IMG/VR virus record: IMGVR_UViG_3300042924_003079
Coordinates: 1 to 39,248 of that record
DNA length: 39,248 nucleotides
Direction: 5' to 3' (one strand)
DNA from: a virus
The translations under genes were made by a program, and so were the position numbers. The notes beneath the pieces were generated by a model. That model saw only the letters and a program-made list of their open reading frames with translations, did no database searches and was not told the DNA's origin. Below are positions 28,963 through 36,902 of this stretch, piece by piece; position 1 is the first letter of the stretch, and every line of letters starts with the position of its first letter.

Positions 28963-30129
28963 TTAAACGAACCAAGTCACAATAGAATATCTGGATCCAG
29001 ATTTAACTTCCATAATTTCATGAGGATACATAAAATTCGATGGAAATACAATCGCAGACCCTTTTGGTGCTTTAATGATTAATTCTCTATCAAAGAATGC
29101 AAATTCTCCTCCTTCATAATCATCATTCAAATTAAAAGAACATGATACTGTTCTAGGTGTAGTTTTATGAGAATCTGTATGAATAGAATAATATCCTCCC
29201 ATATCATATCTCAAGAGATCATATCCACTATCAGAAATTAATTGGCAGTGTGGAAATTCTTCAACATATTTTTTAAGGGTATTGCCAGAATGTTCAAATA
29301 ATAAAGTATCAATATTCTTTCTGATTTCTAAATTTTTGTTGATAACATTTGCCATCGACAATCCAATAGTATCACAATTGCGAACGAATTTATTTACTTC
29401 TCCGTTTCCTGTTCTACTTGGATTCCAGTCTTCACAATTTTTATACTCTTCTAAAATCAAATCACAAACATCATCTGGAATTGCAGAATAGTATATTTTA
29501 ATGTACTCATCCAGTGGATTTTTGCTCTTATAATTTTCAGTTTTTATCATCACTTCTGGACTTTTTTTAATCTCATTGAAGTTGCAAAATTTTCTATTCT
29601 CTTTATCAAAATACAAGGCAACATTAGGTCCTCTACTTCTTACATAATGTAAAAATACTTGAGTGCAATAATTTCCTTTTAATTCTTCTCTCCAATGAGG
29701 TATATCTATGCCCAAGTAAAGAAGACCATCCCCTGGATTTAAAATGATTCTTTTTTGCTTTTTATTTGGTGTCATGACCCAAATAGGCCAAGATACATCA
29801 GAATCTAAATTGATAGTTATTGATATTTCACATTCTTTTCTGTCAGTATGCGATGGTAAAGTGCTTCCTTTTTCATATACTCTAGCATAACTATAAGTTG
29901 GTAAAACAGTTTCGCCAATAATAGATGATACTTCAGGAGTTTTTTCACAAAGTAATTCTAAAAAAGAAATATAGTCATATTGAGATTTTGAAGTCGGAAC
30001 TTGCTCATCTCCATCTATATTATTTTCTTTACATACTTGTGCAAATTCTTTGGATAAATTTTTTGCACGTTCCGAACATATAAAATTTGGTATTATAATA
30101 TATCCGTTTTCAACTAAAGATTGATTCAT
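28963..30129 (-). CDS. Tandem 2OG-Fe(II) oxygenase (two catalytic domains fused)
   Basis: 388 residues. Domain 1 (about 70-165) shows PSHTDR (H94, D96) and IPHW (H145). Domain 2 (about 205-388) shows YYSIHTDS (H317, D319), YPHEI (H370) and GSRYSIVTWF (R380), typical of prolyl-4-hydroxylase/PKHD-type enzymes. Both sets of metal ligands look intact, so both may be active. Substrates could be proteins or nucleic acids; none can be read. Single-domain 2OG oxygenases are common in cyanophages, but the double form is unusual to me. Confidence 0.85.
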   Translation of the reverse strand: MNQSLVENGYIIIPNFICSERAKNLSKEFAQVCKENNIDGDEQVPTSKSQYDYISFLELLCEKTPEVSSIIGETVLPTYSYARVYEKGSTLPSHTDRKECEISITINLDSDVSWPIWVMTPNKKQKRIILNPGDGLLYLGIDIPHWREELKGNYCTQVFLHYVRSRGPNVALYFDKENRKFCNFNEIKKSPEVMIKTENYKSKNPLDEYIKIYYSAIPDDVCDLILEEYKNCEDWNPSRTGNGEVNKFVRNCDTIGLSMANVINKNLEIRKNIDTLLFEHSGNTLKKYVEEFPHCQLISDSGYDLLRYDMGGYYSIHTDSHKTTPRTVSCSFNLNDDYEGGEFAFFDRELIIKAPKGSAIVFPSNFMYPHEIMEVKSGSRYSIVTWFV

Positions 30130-30144
30130 AATAAAAGTAGTTTA

Positions 30145-30921
30145 TTAATTGTCTGGAATTTCTGCAGCGTCTACTTGTTGTTCTTGTTCAATAAGTTCTT
30201 CAATTTCATTTACAATTGGGGTGTCTTCGTCTTCAAAAAGCATTTCTAAGTTAAATTCATCTTCCAGAAGACTTAAATCAAAGTTTTTAAAGTCTTGAAT
30301 ATCTGAAGACTCTTCAATTTCAGTTTCTTCACCATCTTCTTCACTATCATCCTCTGTTGGGTCGAAGCTATCATCAAATAGAGATGGATCAATATTACTA
30401 TCAAAAATAGTCATGCTGTCATAACTTTTTTCTTTAGATTCATCCTCAATTGCATTTTCTGCATAATAAAGATTAAGTTGATTCTCTTGAACTTTATTAT
30501 AGATTTGTTCTACTTGTAGTTCGAATTCTTCTTTAACTCCTTCCAAATGCTTATCTTGTTCCTTTAGCATTTGTTCCAATTCAAATTCATGATTCTTTTG
30601 CATCACATCTAATTGAAGTTCAAGTTCCTTCATGGCATCTTCCCATGTCATCAATTTTTCTTTTTCAATTTCTGCAAGAATCTCTTGTTCCTTCATCCAC
30701 TTCTGATATCCTTCAGTGAACAAATCTACATATTTTTTAATTTCTGATTTATTTGTAATTTCTTTATTTGGAATTGGTGTAGTATATTCTAATTCCCCCT
30801 TATCTCCATTCCACTGAATTGCGTGAATATCAGTTTCCTCAAAAGGCCAGTTTTCAGCAAAATACATTCCTTTGCCATCAACACTGATAAATTTGTCAGG
30901 GTAAATAACAGTTACTCTCAT
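30145..30921 (-). CDS. Acidic coiled-coil protein, 258 residues
   Basis: A short beta-like N-terminus (MRVTVIYPDKFISVDGKGMY) leads into a long coiled coil (about 75-165, Glu/Gln/Leu-rich) and then a very acidic tail (PTEDDSEEDGEETEIEE). It follows the tail-collar genes with a small Cys protein in between and could be a tail-fibre assembly factor or virion-associated protein, an inference from position. Confidence 0.65.
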   Translation of the reverse strand: MRVTVIYPDKFISVDGKGMYFAENWPFEETDIHAIQWNGDKGELEYTTPIPNKEITNKSEIKKYVDLFTEGYQKWMKEQEILAEIEKEKLMTWEDAMKELELQLDVMQKNHEFELEQMLKEQDKHLEGVKEEFELQVEQIYNKVQENQLNLYYAENAIEDESKEKSYDSMTIFDSNIDPSLFDDSFDPTEDDSEEDGEETEIEESSDIQDFKNFDLSLLEDEFNLEMLFEDEDTPIVNEIEELIEQEQQVDAAEIPDN

Positions 30922-31259
30922 TGATCTGTTACCTCTTTTACATCTGTTGGTAGAATTTTATTTGTGTTTTCATCCATAGTTGCTTGAAGCATTTGTGCTG
31001 CAGCAGATAAAACATTAATGTTGGTTTGATTTGCTTTAACCATTTCATTTCTAAATGATTCAACAGCAGCACCTGTAGACCTTTGTTGCTGAGAATTTTC
31101 AATTAACATCATAGGAAGCCAAGTAATAGCACACGACCATTCATCAACTTCTTGCCCTGTATTAGGATTTACGCCTCTGACTTGAGTATACCAAGAACAT
31201 TTCAATCCAATACAATCTTTTTTAAGAAGAGGACAATATTTTCCATTCTCAATTTTCAT
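30918..31259 (-). CDS. Cys-motif hypothetical, 113 residues
   Basis: CPLLKKDCIGLKCSWYTQV gives Cys 9, 15 and 20, and EWSCAITWLPM adds a fourth at about 43. This spacing could bind a metal or a [4Fe-4S] cluster. The C-terminal part is helical. ATGA overlap with the coiled-coil gene and a promoter upstream at 31286-31313. I recall similar proteins in cyanophages, without function. Confidence 0.7.
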   Translation of the reverse strand: MKIENGKYCPLLKKDCIGLKCSWYTQVRGVNPNTGQEVDEWSCAITWLPMMLIENSQQQRSTGAAVESFRNEMVKANQTNINVLSAAAQMLQATMDENTNKILPTDVKEVTDQ

Positions 31260-31285
31260 AATTAATACACGGGATTTTAATAATT

Positions 31286-31313
31286 AGTATAACATATTTA
31301 TGATAATGTGCAA
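31286..31313 (-). promoter_or_regulatory. Sigma-70-type promoter, TTGCAC-16-TATACT
   Basis: TTGCAC (31313-31308) and TATACT (31291-31286) are separated by 16 bases on the minus strand, within the last codons of the tail-collar gene and just beyond it. It would drive the 31259-30145 pair separately from the tail genes. Confidence 0.7.
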
Positions 31314-31855
31314 ATAATCACATCAACATATTGCACACTAAGATCTGTAGTGCTAGTAATATTAGCATTTAAGTTTAGTGTACCAGACCAAGGATGTGTA
31401 TGAGAACCTCCACCAGTAGATTCTAGCATACCACTAGTTGCAACACTACCAAAAACAGTTCTAGAACCAGCATTACTGAATGGAGTTGCAGAAGAACCTC
31501 CATTTGAACCCATAGTTCCTTCATGAGTGTGATTTGGAAGTTGTCCTAATGAAAGAGTAGTATTACCAACAGTACCACTTGCGGGATAAGAACCAGCAAA
31601 TGGGAAAGATACTTCAGTTCCTGTAGATATAAAGGCATTAGATGCTGAAATTGTTCCACCAGAAACTCCACCACTTCCACTAACAACTCTTAACATTTTA
31701 TTATTTTGAGTTGTATCTTTTACCCAACCAGTTGGTGCTTCTGCTTGATAAAATACCTTTTTAGTCCCCGCAGGATACATCCAATAAAAAGATTCAATTA
31801 TATTGGTGAAATCAGTTAAACTAAATCTTATCCCGCCACTAGTTAAAGATGCCAT
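31298..31855 (-). CDS. Tail-collar-like protein, second copy
   Basis: 185 residues. VFYQAEAPTGWVKDT and NKMLRVVSGSGG resemble the phage tail-collar domain, and LPNHTHEG with GGGSHTHPW are His pairs like the metal-binding HxH of T4 short tail-fibre tips. Most of the middle is Gly/Ser-rich. It probably forms a trimeric tip or receptor-binding part. It is a paralogue of 31857-32417. Confidence 0.8.
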   Translation of the reverse strand: MASLTSGGIRFSLTDFTNIIESFYWMYPAGTKKVFYQAEAPTGWVKDTTQNNKMLRVVSGSGGVSGGTISASNAFISTGTEVSFPFAGSYPASGTVGNTTLSLGQLPNHTHEGTMGSNGGSSATPFSNAGSRTVFGSVATSGMLESTGGGSHTHPWSGTLNLNANITSTTDLSVQYVDVIICTLS

Positions 31856-31856
31856 A

Positions 31857-32417
31857 TTAATCGAAGCTGCAGATAATTACATCTATATATTGGACTCTTA
31901 AATCCAAAGATCCAGTTGCAGTTGAAGTAATCCCAACACTTCCCGTAAAGGGGTGGTTGTGTGCTCCTCCTGTTCCTGTAGGACTTACTACTCCACCAGT
32001 AGCATTAGTTCCTGGAGTTCTAAATGAAGCACCACCAGATGCTGCAGAACTAGTGCCACCAGTTAAGCTATCGTGAGTATGATTTGGAATTTGCGAAACA
32101 GAAAGAGTTGTATTACCAACTGTTCCAGCAATTCCAGCACTAACACTAATTGGAATACTGAGATTTTTTAAATTAGAAGGGAATGCAGAAGTAAATGTTA
32201 TTCCTCCTGCACCAGATACTCCACCATATCCAAATCCGCCACCAGTCCCACTAACAACTCTAAGTGCCTTATCATTATGTGTTGTTACTTTAGTCCACCC
32301 AGTAGGTGCCGAAGCTTGATAAAAAATTGCTACTGATGATTGTGCTATAACATCATATCTTGAATTTAATGACGTACTATCATTAAATAGAATACCAGTT
32401 GCGGTTAATACTGCCAT
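31857..32417 (-). CDS. Tail-collar-like protein, first copy
   Basis: 186 residues with IFYQASAPTGWTKVTTHN, LRVVSGTGGG, SQIPNHTHDS and GGAHNHPFTG, the same order of motifs as the neighbour at 31298-31855, one base away. C-terminal LRVQYIDVIICSF also matches. The Gly/Ser-rich middle has diverged, as expected for an adhesin under selection. The start codon sits inside TATAAAATGG. Confidence 0.8.
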   Translation of the reverse strand: MAVLTATGILFNDSTSLNSRYDVIAQSSVAIFYQASAPTGWTKVTTHNDKALRVVSGTGGGFGYGGVSGAGGITFTSAFPSNLKNLSIPISVSAGIAGTVGNTTLSVSQIPNHTHDSLTGGTSSAASGGASFRTPGTNATGGVVSPTGTGGAHNHPFTGSVGITSTATGSLDLRVQYIDVIICSFD

Positions 32418-32462
32418 TTTATAACGATATTATTTTCTTTTATTTACTTATTTATTGTAATT

Positions 32463-32717
32463 TTAATTCTCCTTTATCCAGAATCCATCTACAGTCATTT
32501 CCCACCCATCAGCAATCATATCCTGATAAGTTTTTGGTGCATCTTCTTTTACTTTTTTTATTGTAAAAGTCTTGTCGCCATTATCAACCCAAAATACTTG
32601 GTCACCTTCTTTTAAATTTGCAGCATGTAAAAGATCTTCTGGAAAAGAGATAAAATAATCACCAGATTCTGGATCATATTGTACAGGTAAAGACCATTTG
32701 ATTACTTTATCGCTCAT
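32463..32717 (-). CDS. SpoVT/AbrB-like small protein
   Basis: 84 residues. DYFISFPEDLLHAANLKEGD, then VFWVDNGDKTFTIKKV, fits the swapped-hairpin AbrB/MazE DNA-binding fold. A C-terminal MIADGWEMTVDGFWIKE follows. It may regulate transcription or serve as an antitoxin-like protein. No toxin gene is adjacent. Confidence 0.6.
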   Translation of the reverse strand: MSDKVIKWSLPVQYDPESGDYFISFPEDLLHAANLKEGDQVFWVDNGDKTFTIKKVKEDAPKTYQDMIADGWEMTVDGFWIKEN

Positions 32718-32889
32718 TATTTTTAAGTTGATTTAAATAATTTTCAATCTGCTCTGTTAAAATTTCTGTCAATTCCTCTTCTGTTTTTGTACTTAACCAA
32801 GAGTATGCTGGGTCATCTGAGTCCCATTCAACGGTAAAACTACCATCTTTTTCTTCAGTTACTCTTAAACTATCTTTTTTATTTGTCAT
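32707..32889 (-). CDS. Hypothetical 60-residue protein, paralogue of 9766-9954
   Basis: MTNKKDSLRVTEEKDGSFTV, then WDSDDP, a Trp and an acidic helix. It shares the DGSFT-x-x-WDxxDP core with 9766-9954. It overlaps both neighbours by 11 bases. Function unknown. Confidence 0.7.
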   Translation of the reverse strand: MTNKKDSLRVTEEKDGSFTVEWDSDDPAYSWLSTKTEEELTEILTEQIENYLNQLKNNER

Positions 32890-33070
32890 CTTCTTCCCAA
32901 TTAGATTTTTCTTTTTTACGAAGTTTTTTAAGTTCTTTCAACATCTCTTTGATTTCCTGATATGCAATTTCAGGACTCATTTTATCTCCAATTTCAAGTC
33001 CAACTATCAGTTGAACTTTATCTCCAAAACGAGCAAGTGCTCTTTCGAATTCTGTTAAAGACTCGTACAT
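32879..33070 (-). CDS. Hypothetical 63-residue helical protein
   Basis: MYESLTEFERALARFGDKVQ, then a Glu/Lys-rich helix (AYQEIKEMLKELKKLRKKEK). A DNA- or protein-binding helix is possible. ATG 33070 shares a base with the upstream stop. Function unknown. Confidence 0.65.
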   Translation of the reverse strand: MYESLTEFERALARFGDKVQLIVGLEIGDKMSPEIAYQEIKEMLKELKKLRKKEKSNWEEDDK

Positions 33071-33342
33071 TAAGTGTCTCCCAAACTAAAGTTCTTTAAA
33101 TCTAACACTGTAGGATTAATTTTGTCAATTTGTGCTTGTAGTCTGTTCTCCATCTCATACATTGCATTTGACATACAAACATTTTCTCTTTCAAGATATC
33201 TTATTCTAGAATGAAGGTTTGCAATTTCATCTGCGAGAGAAATTCTTTCATTCTTCCTATCTACCAAATTTATATTATAAGTTTTTAAGTCATAATCTTT
33301 TAAAAAACGATCAAAAAATTTATTGAATATATTTTTAATCAT
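33070..33342 (-). CDS. Coiled-coil hypothetical, 90 residues
   Basis: MIKNIFNKFFDRFLKDYDLK, then a coiled coil (ADEIANLHSRIRYLERENVC, YEMENRLQAQIDKI). It may form a homodimer. It overlaps the 47-residue gene upstream by one base. Function unknown. Confidence 0.65.
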   Translation of the reverse strand: MIKNIFNKFFDRFLKDYDLKTYNINLVDRKNERISLADEIANLHSRIRYLERENVCMSNAMYEMENRLQAQIDKINPTVLDLKNFSLGDT

Positions 33343-33485
33343 TATTTTATCCCTATCTCTTTTAAATATGCATGATATCTTAAAAAACTTCCCATCCTAC
33401 AAGGAACCCCCAAACTAAGACAACATTCTTGATAAGATAAAAATTCATACCAGGGAGTTGTTGGATCCAATATGTGATAGTTCAT
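33342..33485 (-). CDS. Hypothetical 47-residue Cys-containing protein
   Basis: MNYHILDPTTPWYEFLSYQE, then CCLSLGVPCRMGSFLRYHAY. Three Cys in close spacing (CC...C) could bind metal. It overlaps the SGNH-like gene by ATGA and the downstream gene by one base, which supports its being real. Function unknown. Confidence 0.6.
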   Translation of the reverse strand: MNYHILDPTTPWYEFLSYQECCLSLGVPCRMGSFLRYHAYLKEIGIK

Positions 33486-34288
33486 AATAGTGCTAGATTT
33501 ACATTTATAAGTTCTGCAAATTCTTTATTTGATTCTATACCACAATGCCTTAAGTCTCTTGCATAATCGTCTTTTGGTTGATAAAAGTCGCAATTTAAAA
33601 TTTTTGCTGTTGTATCAAAAAGACTAAATTCATAATATTTACATTTATCCTTCCAAAGATTACGAACTATTTTAACATTCATCATGTTAAAAGGAACCAG
33701 ATGCTCAGCAGGTTTTACTTTTACACTGTCTGTAGGTATTTTATTATCAAAATAAAGTGAGTGATATACAAGATACCTCATTAATGAAGTCCATCCATAT
33801 ACAACAGCTGCAGGTGGTCCATAACGATCATTTAAAATCATAGAATTATGCAATGCTAATTGAATGGATGATCCACCCACACCCATGTTAATAACGGGAA
33901 TACCAGTTATCTCCTCTAAAAAAGAAGGAATAGTATGTTTATCATCAACCCCAGTTCCAAATACATATGAACACCCAAACATAACAATAGAATTTTTCCA
34001 ATCTACTTCATCAAATTCTTTAGTTCTATATCCTTCAGAATTTAAAGTATATTTTACTTTATTGTGGCGATAATACCAATCTTCAGGTTGTGTTTGTAAA
34101 TGTTCATAATATTTTTCTTGGTTATCTGTTCCAGAATAATCCCAAGTTCCCTTTAGAGTTAACCTATTAGCAGGTATATACCCATTTTCATTATAAACTG
34201 TATGATTTGCAAGGGGTAAAAATTGATTATTTCTAATTGATTTAATAATATTTCTATTATTAAATTTTAAGTTAAATCGGTTTATCAT
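33482..34288 (-). CDS. SGNH-hydrolase-like protein, copy 2
   Basis: 268 residues. VMFGCSYVFG (Ser 107) and VINMGVGGSS correspond to blocks I and II, and ARDLRHCG near residue 248 to the block V DxxH dyad. Block III GxND is replaced by YGWTSL, so catalysis may differ. Closely related to 34744-35481 (GYRTK, ITGIPVINMG, DYARDL). SGNH enzymes add or remove acyl groups from glycans and lipids; this role fits the neighbouring carbamoyltransferase and is inferred. Confidence 0.65.
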   Translation of the reverse strand: MINRFNLKFNNRNIIKSIRNNQFLPLANHTVYNENGYIPANRLTLKGTWDYSGTDNQEKYYEHLQTQPEDWYYRHNKVKYTLNSEGYRTKEFDEVDWKNSIVMFGCSYVFGTGVDDKHTIPSFLEEITGIPVINMGVGGSSIQLALHNSMILNDRYGPPAAVVYGWTSLMRYLVYHSLYFDNKIPTDSVKVKPAEHLVPFNMMNVKIVRNLWKDKCKYYEFSLFDTTAKILNCDFYQPKDDYARDLRHCGIESNKEFAELINVNLALL

Positions 34289-34398
34289 TTATATATGAAG
34301 TTGTCTTCTTTTTTAATTTTTTTCTCTAATCTTTTTAGTTTTATTTTTTCAATATATTCACTAATATGTATAATAATCTTTTGAATTAAATTACTCAT
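34285..34398 (-). CDS. Basic 37-residue peptide
   Basis: MSNLIQKIIIHISEYIEKIK is an amphipathic helix followed by KLKRLEKKIKKEDN. It is tightly fitted between neighbours (TAATG upstream, ATGA downstream). It could be a coding microgene or a chance frame in A/T-rich DNA. Confidence 0.45.
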   Translation of the reverse strand: MSNLIQKIIIHISEYIEKIKLKRLEKKIKKEDNFIYK

Positions 34399-34613
34399 TA
34401 TAATTTGCCACCCACAGTGCCTTCATATTTAACAGAATCAACATTACTCCACCCTTCCTGCACACCTTTTAAGTAAAATCTTGTGGCACTTATACAATTC
34501 TCTTCATTTAATGCAGTGATTAATTCTTTCCCGTTTACATCAAATGACCTCCATGTTCCCCATTGGGATTGTTTGATATAAAATGATTCGTCAATTAGAT
34601 TTTTGTTGCTCAT
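34398..34613 (-). CDS. Hypothetical 71-residue protein
   Basis: ATG 34613 (MSNKNLIDESFYIKQSQWGT) is chosen. The frame extends 25 codons further upstream to 34688, but that part is the wrong-frame reading of the 34591-34716 gene. A beta-like WRSFDVNGKELI and helix follow. Function unknown. Confidence 0.65.
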   Translation of the reverse strand: MSNKNLIDESFYIKQSQWGTWRSFDVNGKELITALNEENCISATRFYLKGVQEGWSNVDSVKYEGTVGGKL

Positions 34614-34716
34614 TATTTTTTTGGCTATGGATTTGGGCAAGAATGCTGAGAAGTTCGGAAGTTTCTTCCCATTCCCAAATAGTCCCATCTTTTTGAGTAT
34701 AAGTTCTTGTTGCCAT
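34591..34716 (-). CDS. Hypothetical 41-residue protein
   Basis: MATRTYTQKDGTIWEWEETS, then a helix to QQKSN. It overlaps the next gene by 23 bases in another frame. I recall small cyanophage proteins with a KDGTIWEWEE-like core, which supports it. Function unknown. Confidence 0.6.
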   Translation of the reverse strand: MATRTYTQKDGTIWEWEETSELLSILAQIHSQKNNEQQKSN

Positions 34717-34743
34717 AGTGTTTGTTTTAAAAATTAAATTTTA

Positions 34744-35481
34744 TCACAAGTTCAAATTTTTAGCAATAGTTTCAGCAGCAATTTTATTAGTTTCTTTTCC
34801 AGAATGTCCTAAATCTCTTGCGTAATCAACTTGTTTTATATAATCACAGTTTAAAACATCCGAAACTGTCTTAAAAAATGTAAATTCATAATATTTTGTT
34901 CTATTATTCCACATTTCTTTAGCAATCATAGATGATAATTTTAAATTTACTGCAGGATGTTCCTCATTACTATTCCACGATTCTCCCATTTTTTTAGAAT
35001 CTTTTAACCAATTACCACAATGAATAACTTCATTCTTAGTATAAAAAGGACATCTATATTGAGAAGACCAACCATAAACAACTGCTTTTGGATTTGGATA
35101 TTTTGCACTCAAAATTCCAGAATTATGTAAAGAAAAGGTTGGTGAAGATCCAGGTGCTCCCATATTAATTACAGGAATTCCAGTTATTTGTTCCAAATAT
35201 CCAGTTACAGTTTCATCTTCTGCACTACCAACACCGTAAATATAAGAACACCCAAATAAAACAATACATTTTCTCCAATCAATATCTTTAAATGGCTTAG
35301 TTCTATATCCAAAAGAATTTGTCAAATAATAAACTATTTTATCTCTATAATGCCATTCTTCTGGTTGAACTTTTAAATTATGAATATATCGTTCTTTTGT
35401 ATCTTGGTCATACCAAAATTTGTTATTTGGTTTATCAATAGAAAAAAAGTTTTTATTGTTTAGATTATCTATAATATTCAT
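34744..35481 (-). CDS. SGNH-hydrolase-like protein, copy 1
   Basis: 245 residues. FGCSYIYG (Ser 79), VINMGAPGSS and ARDLGHSG are the counterparts of blocks I, II and V. Block III reads YGWSS, not GxND. Upstream of the active Ser both copies share QPE-W-YR and GYRTK-F. It overlaps the carbamoyltransferase by ATGA. Same tentative role as 33482-34288. Confidence 0.7.
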   Translation of the reverse strand: MNIIDNLNNKNFFSIDKPNNKFWYDQDTKERYIHNLKVQPEEWHYRDKIVYYLTNSFGYRTKPFKDIDWRKCIVLFGCSYIYGVGSAEDETVTGYLEQITGIPVINMGAPGSSPTFSLHNSGILSAKYPNPKAVVYGWSSQYRCPFYTKNEVIHCGNWLKDSKKMGESWNSNEEHPAVNLKLSSMIAKEMWNNRTKYYEFTFFKTVSDVLNCDYIKQVDYARDLGHSGKETNKIAAETIAKNLNL

Positions 35482-36902
35482 GAGAATATTTTAACCCCAT
35501 AAGTTTCTTCCCATTCTTTACAATCTTTTTCATCATTTACCATCGGTTTCCCTTTAATATTCAAACTAGTATTCAATAACATAGGACAACCTGTTTTTTC
35601 ATTCCACATCTTTAAAAGATCATAAAGTTCTGCATTTTGTTGTCTATTAACAGTTTGAACTCTACTTGTTTTATCTATGTGAACAATTGCTGGAAACTTT
35701 TTAGAATATCTACATTTTACCGCATATTGCATGTATGGTGAAGAATTTGTAGGCATTCTAAAGTAATCGTGTACATATTCTTCCATAATTACTGGTGCAA
35801 ATGGCCTAAACTGTTGTCTTTGTTTAATATTATTGACCATTGATTTAATTTGTGGACCTCTAGGGTCTGCAAATAAACTACGATTCCCCAGTGCCCTAGG
35901 ACCAAACTCTGCACGACCTCTTGCAACACCACAAAGACCATAATCTATTAAGTGATTAACAATTTCTTCGTTTGATGCAACTGGTTTAATGTAGTATCCA
36001 AGATAAGGTCCATGCCAATCTATATGATGTTTCCTATGTGCAAGCACTGCACCGATAGCAGATCCATTATCTCCAGGTGCAGGCATAATCCACACATTAT
36101 CAAAATAATAATATGCAATCGGGTTTGCAACGCAGTTTAATGCACACCCACCCATAAGAACCAAGTTATTACTTTTAACTTTACTCGATGCAACTTGTAG
36201 AATATCCCTAAACATCGTCTCATAAATGCTCTGAGTTGCAGCAGCAATATCAAAGTTATTTTTTATATCTGGTCTCCAATCTTTACATCCTTTATGCAAA
36301 TTCTTTTTAAAGGTTGCTGCCCTAAATCCTATAAAGTCTTTATAGATATCATCTTCATAACGTGTTTTATCCCCATAAGCAGACATGCCCATGAGGATAT
36401 ACTCTTCTTCATTTGGTTTTAATCCACACCTTTGGGTCATTGCAGAATACCAAAGTCCAACGCTGTGTGGATATTTACGTTGAAATTTAAGTTTTAATTT
36501 ATTACCTTTTGCTTCCCAGATTGTAAGTGTTTGGAATTCACCTATAGCATCAATAACCACTACGCAACACTCGTCAAACTTACTGGTGAAGTAACCAGCA
36601 CAAGCATGAGTATAATGGTGGTCATAATACTTGATTGGAACATCAATATACTTCTTGACGTTCTGAATCCATCTTTGACCTGCAAGAAGTTGTCTAAGCG
36701 TTTTCTTATATGGATTCTCATACCAGCATACCAATTCTGGTTTTCCAAACTTTAGTGCATAATCAATAATACCATTATTTAAATAAGCATCATTTTTTAT
36801 ACCACTGAATCTTTCACTTTCGCTTGCGAAGACTAGACCATCATTAACAAATACAGAAAGTGCGGCATTATGACTTTCGGATGATATTCCCCAAGTAATC
36901 AT
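35478..36902 (-). CDS. NodU/CmcH-type carbamoyltransferase
   Basis: 474 residues from ATG 36902, which overlaps the radical SAM stop as ATGA. WGISSESHNAAL (4-15), DHHYTHA (94-100, metal ligands), APGDNGSAIGA (275-285), GRAEFGPRALGNRSL (329-343) and LLNTSLNIKG mark the whole YrdC-like/ATPase architecture. It transfers a carbamoyl group from carbamoyl phosphate via carbamoyl-AMP to a hydroxyl, in NodU to a sugar. It ends soon after PMVND, shorter at the C-terminus than most relatives. A sugar or lipid carbamoylation role is inferred. Confidence 0.9.
   Translation of the reverse strand: MITWGISSESHNAALSVFVNDGLVFASESERFSGIKNDAYLNNGIIDYALKFGKPELVCWYENPYKKTLRQLLAGQRWIQNVKKYIDVPIKYYDHHYTHACAGYFTSKFDECCVVVIDAIGEFQTLTIWEAKGNKLKLKFQRKYPHSVGLWYSAMTQRCGLKPNEEEYILMGMSAYGDKTRYEDDIYKDFIGFRAATFKKNLHKGCKDWRPDIKNNFDIAAATQSIYETMFRDILQVASSKVKSNNLVLMGGCALNCVANPIAYYYFDNVWIMPAPGDNGSAIGAVLAHRKHHIDWHGPYLGYYIKPVASNEEIVNHLIDYGLCGVARGRAEFGPRALGNRSLFADPRGPQIKSMVNNIKQRQQFRPFAPVIMEEYVHDYFRMPTNSSPYMQYAVKCRYSKKFPAIVHIDKTSRVQTVNRQQNAELYDLLKMWNEKTGCPMLLNTSLNIKGKPMVNDEKDCKEWEETYGVKIFS

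Noticed and set aside
32463-32717. Toxin-antitoxin module around the AbrB-like protein
   Set aside because: Neither neighbouring gene resembles a PemK/MazF or PIN toxin; the flanking gene is a DGSFT-type microprotein.
34614-34688. Upstream extension of the 71-residue gene to 34688
   Set aside because: The extra 25 codons are a shifted reading of the 41-residue gene at 34591-34716, which has its own conserved-looking sequence.
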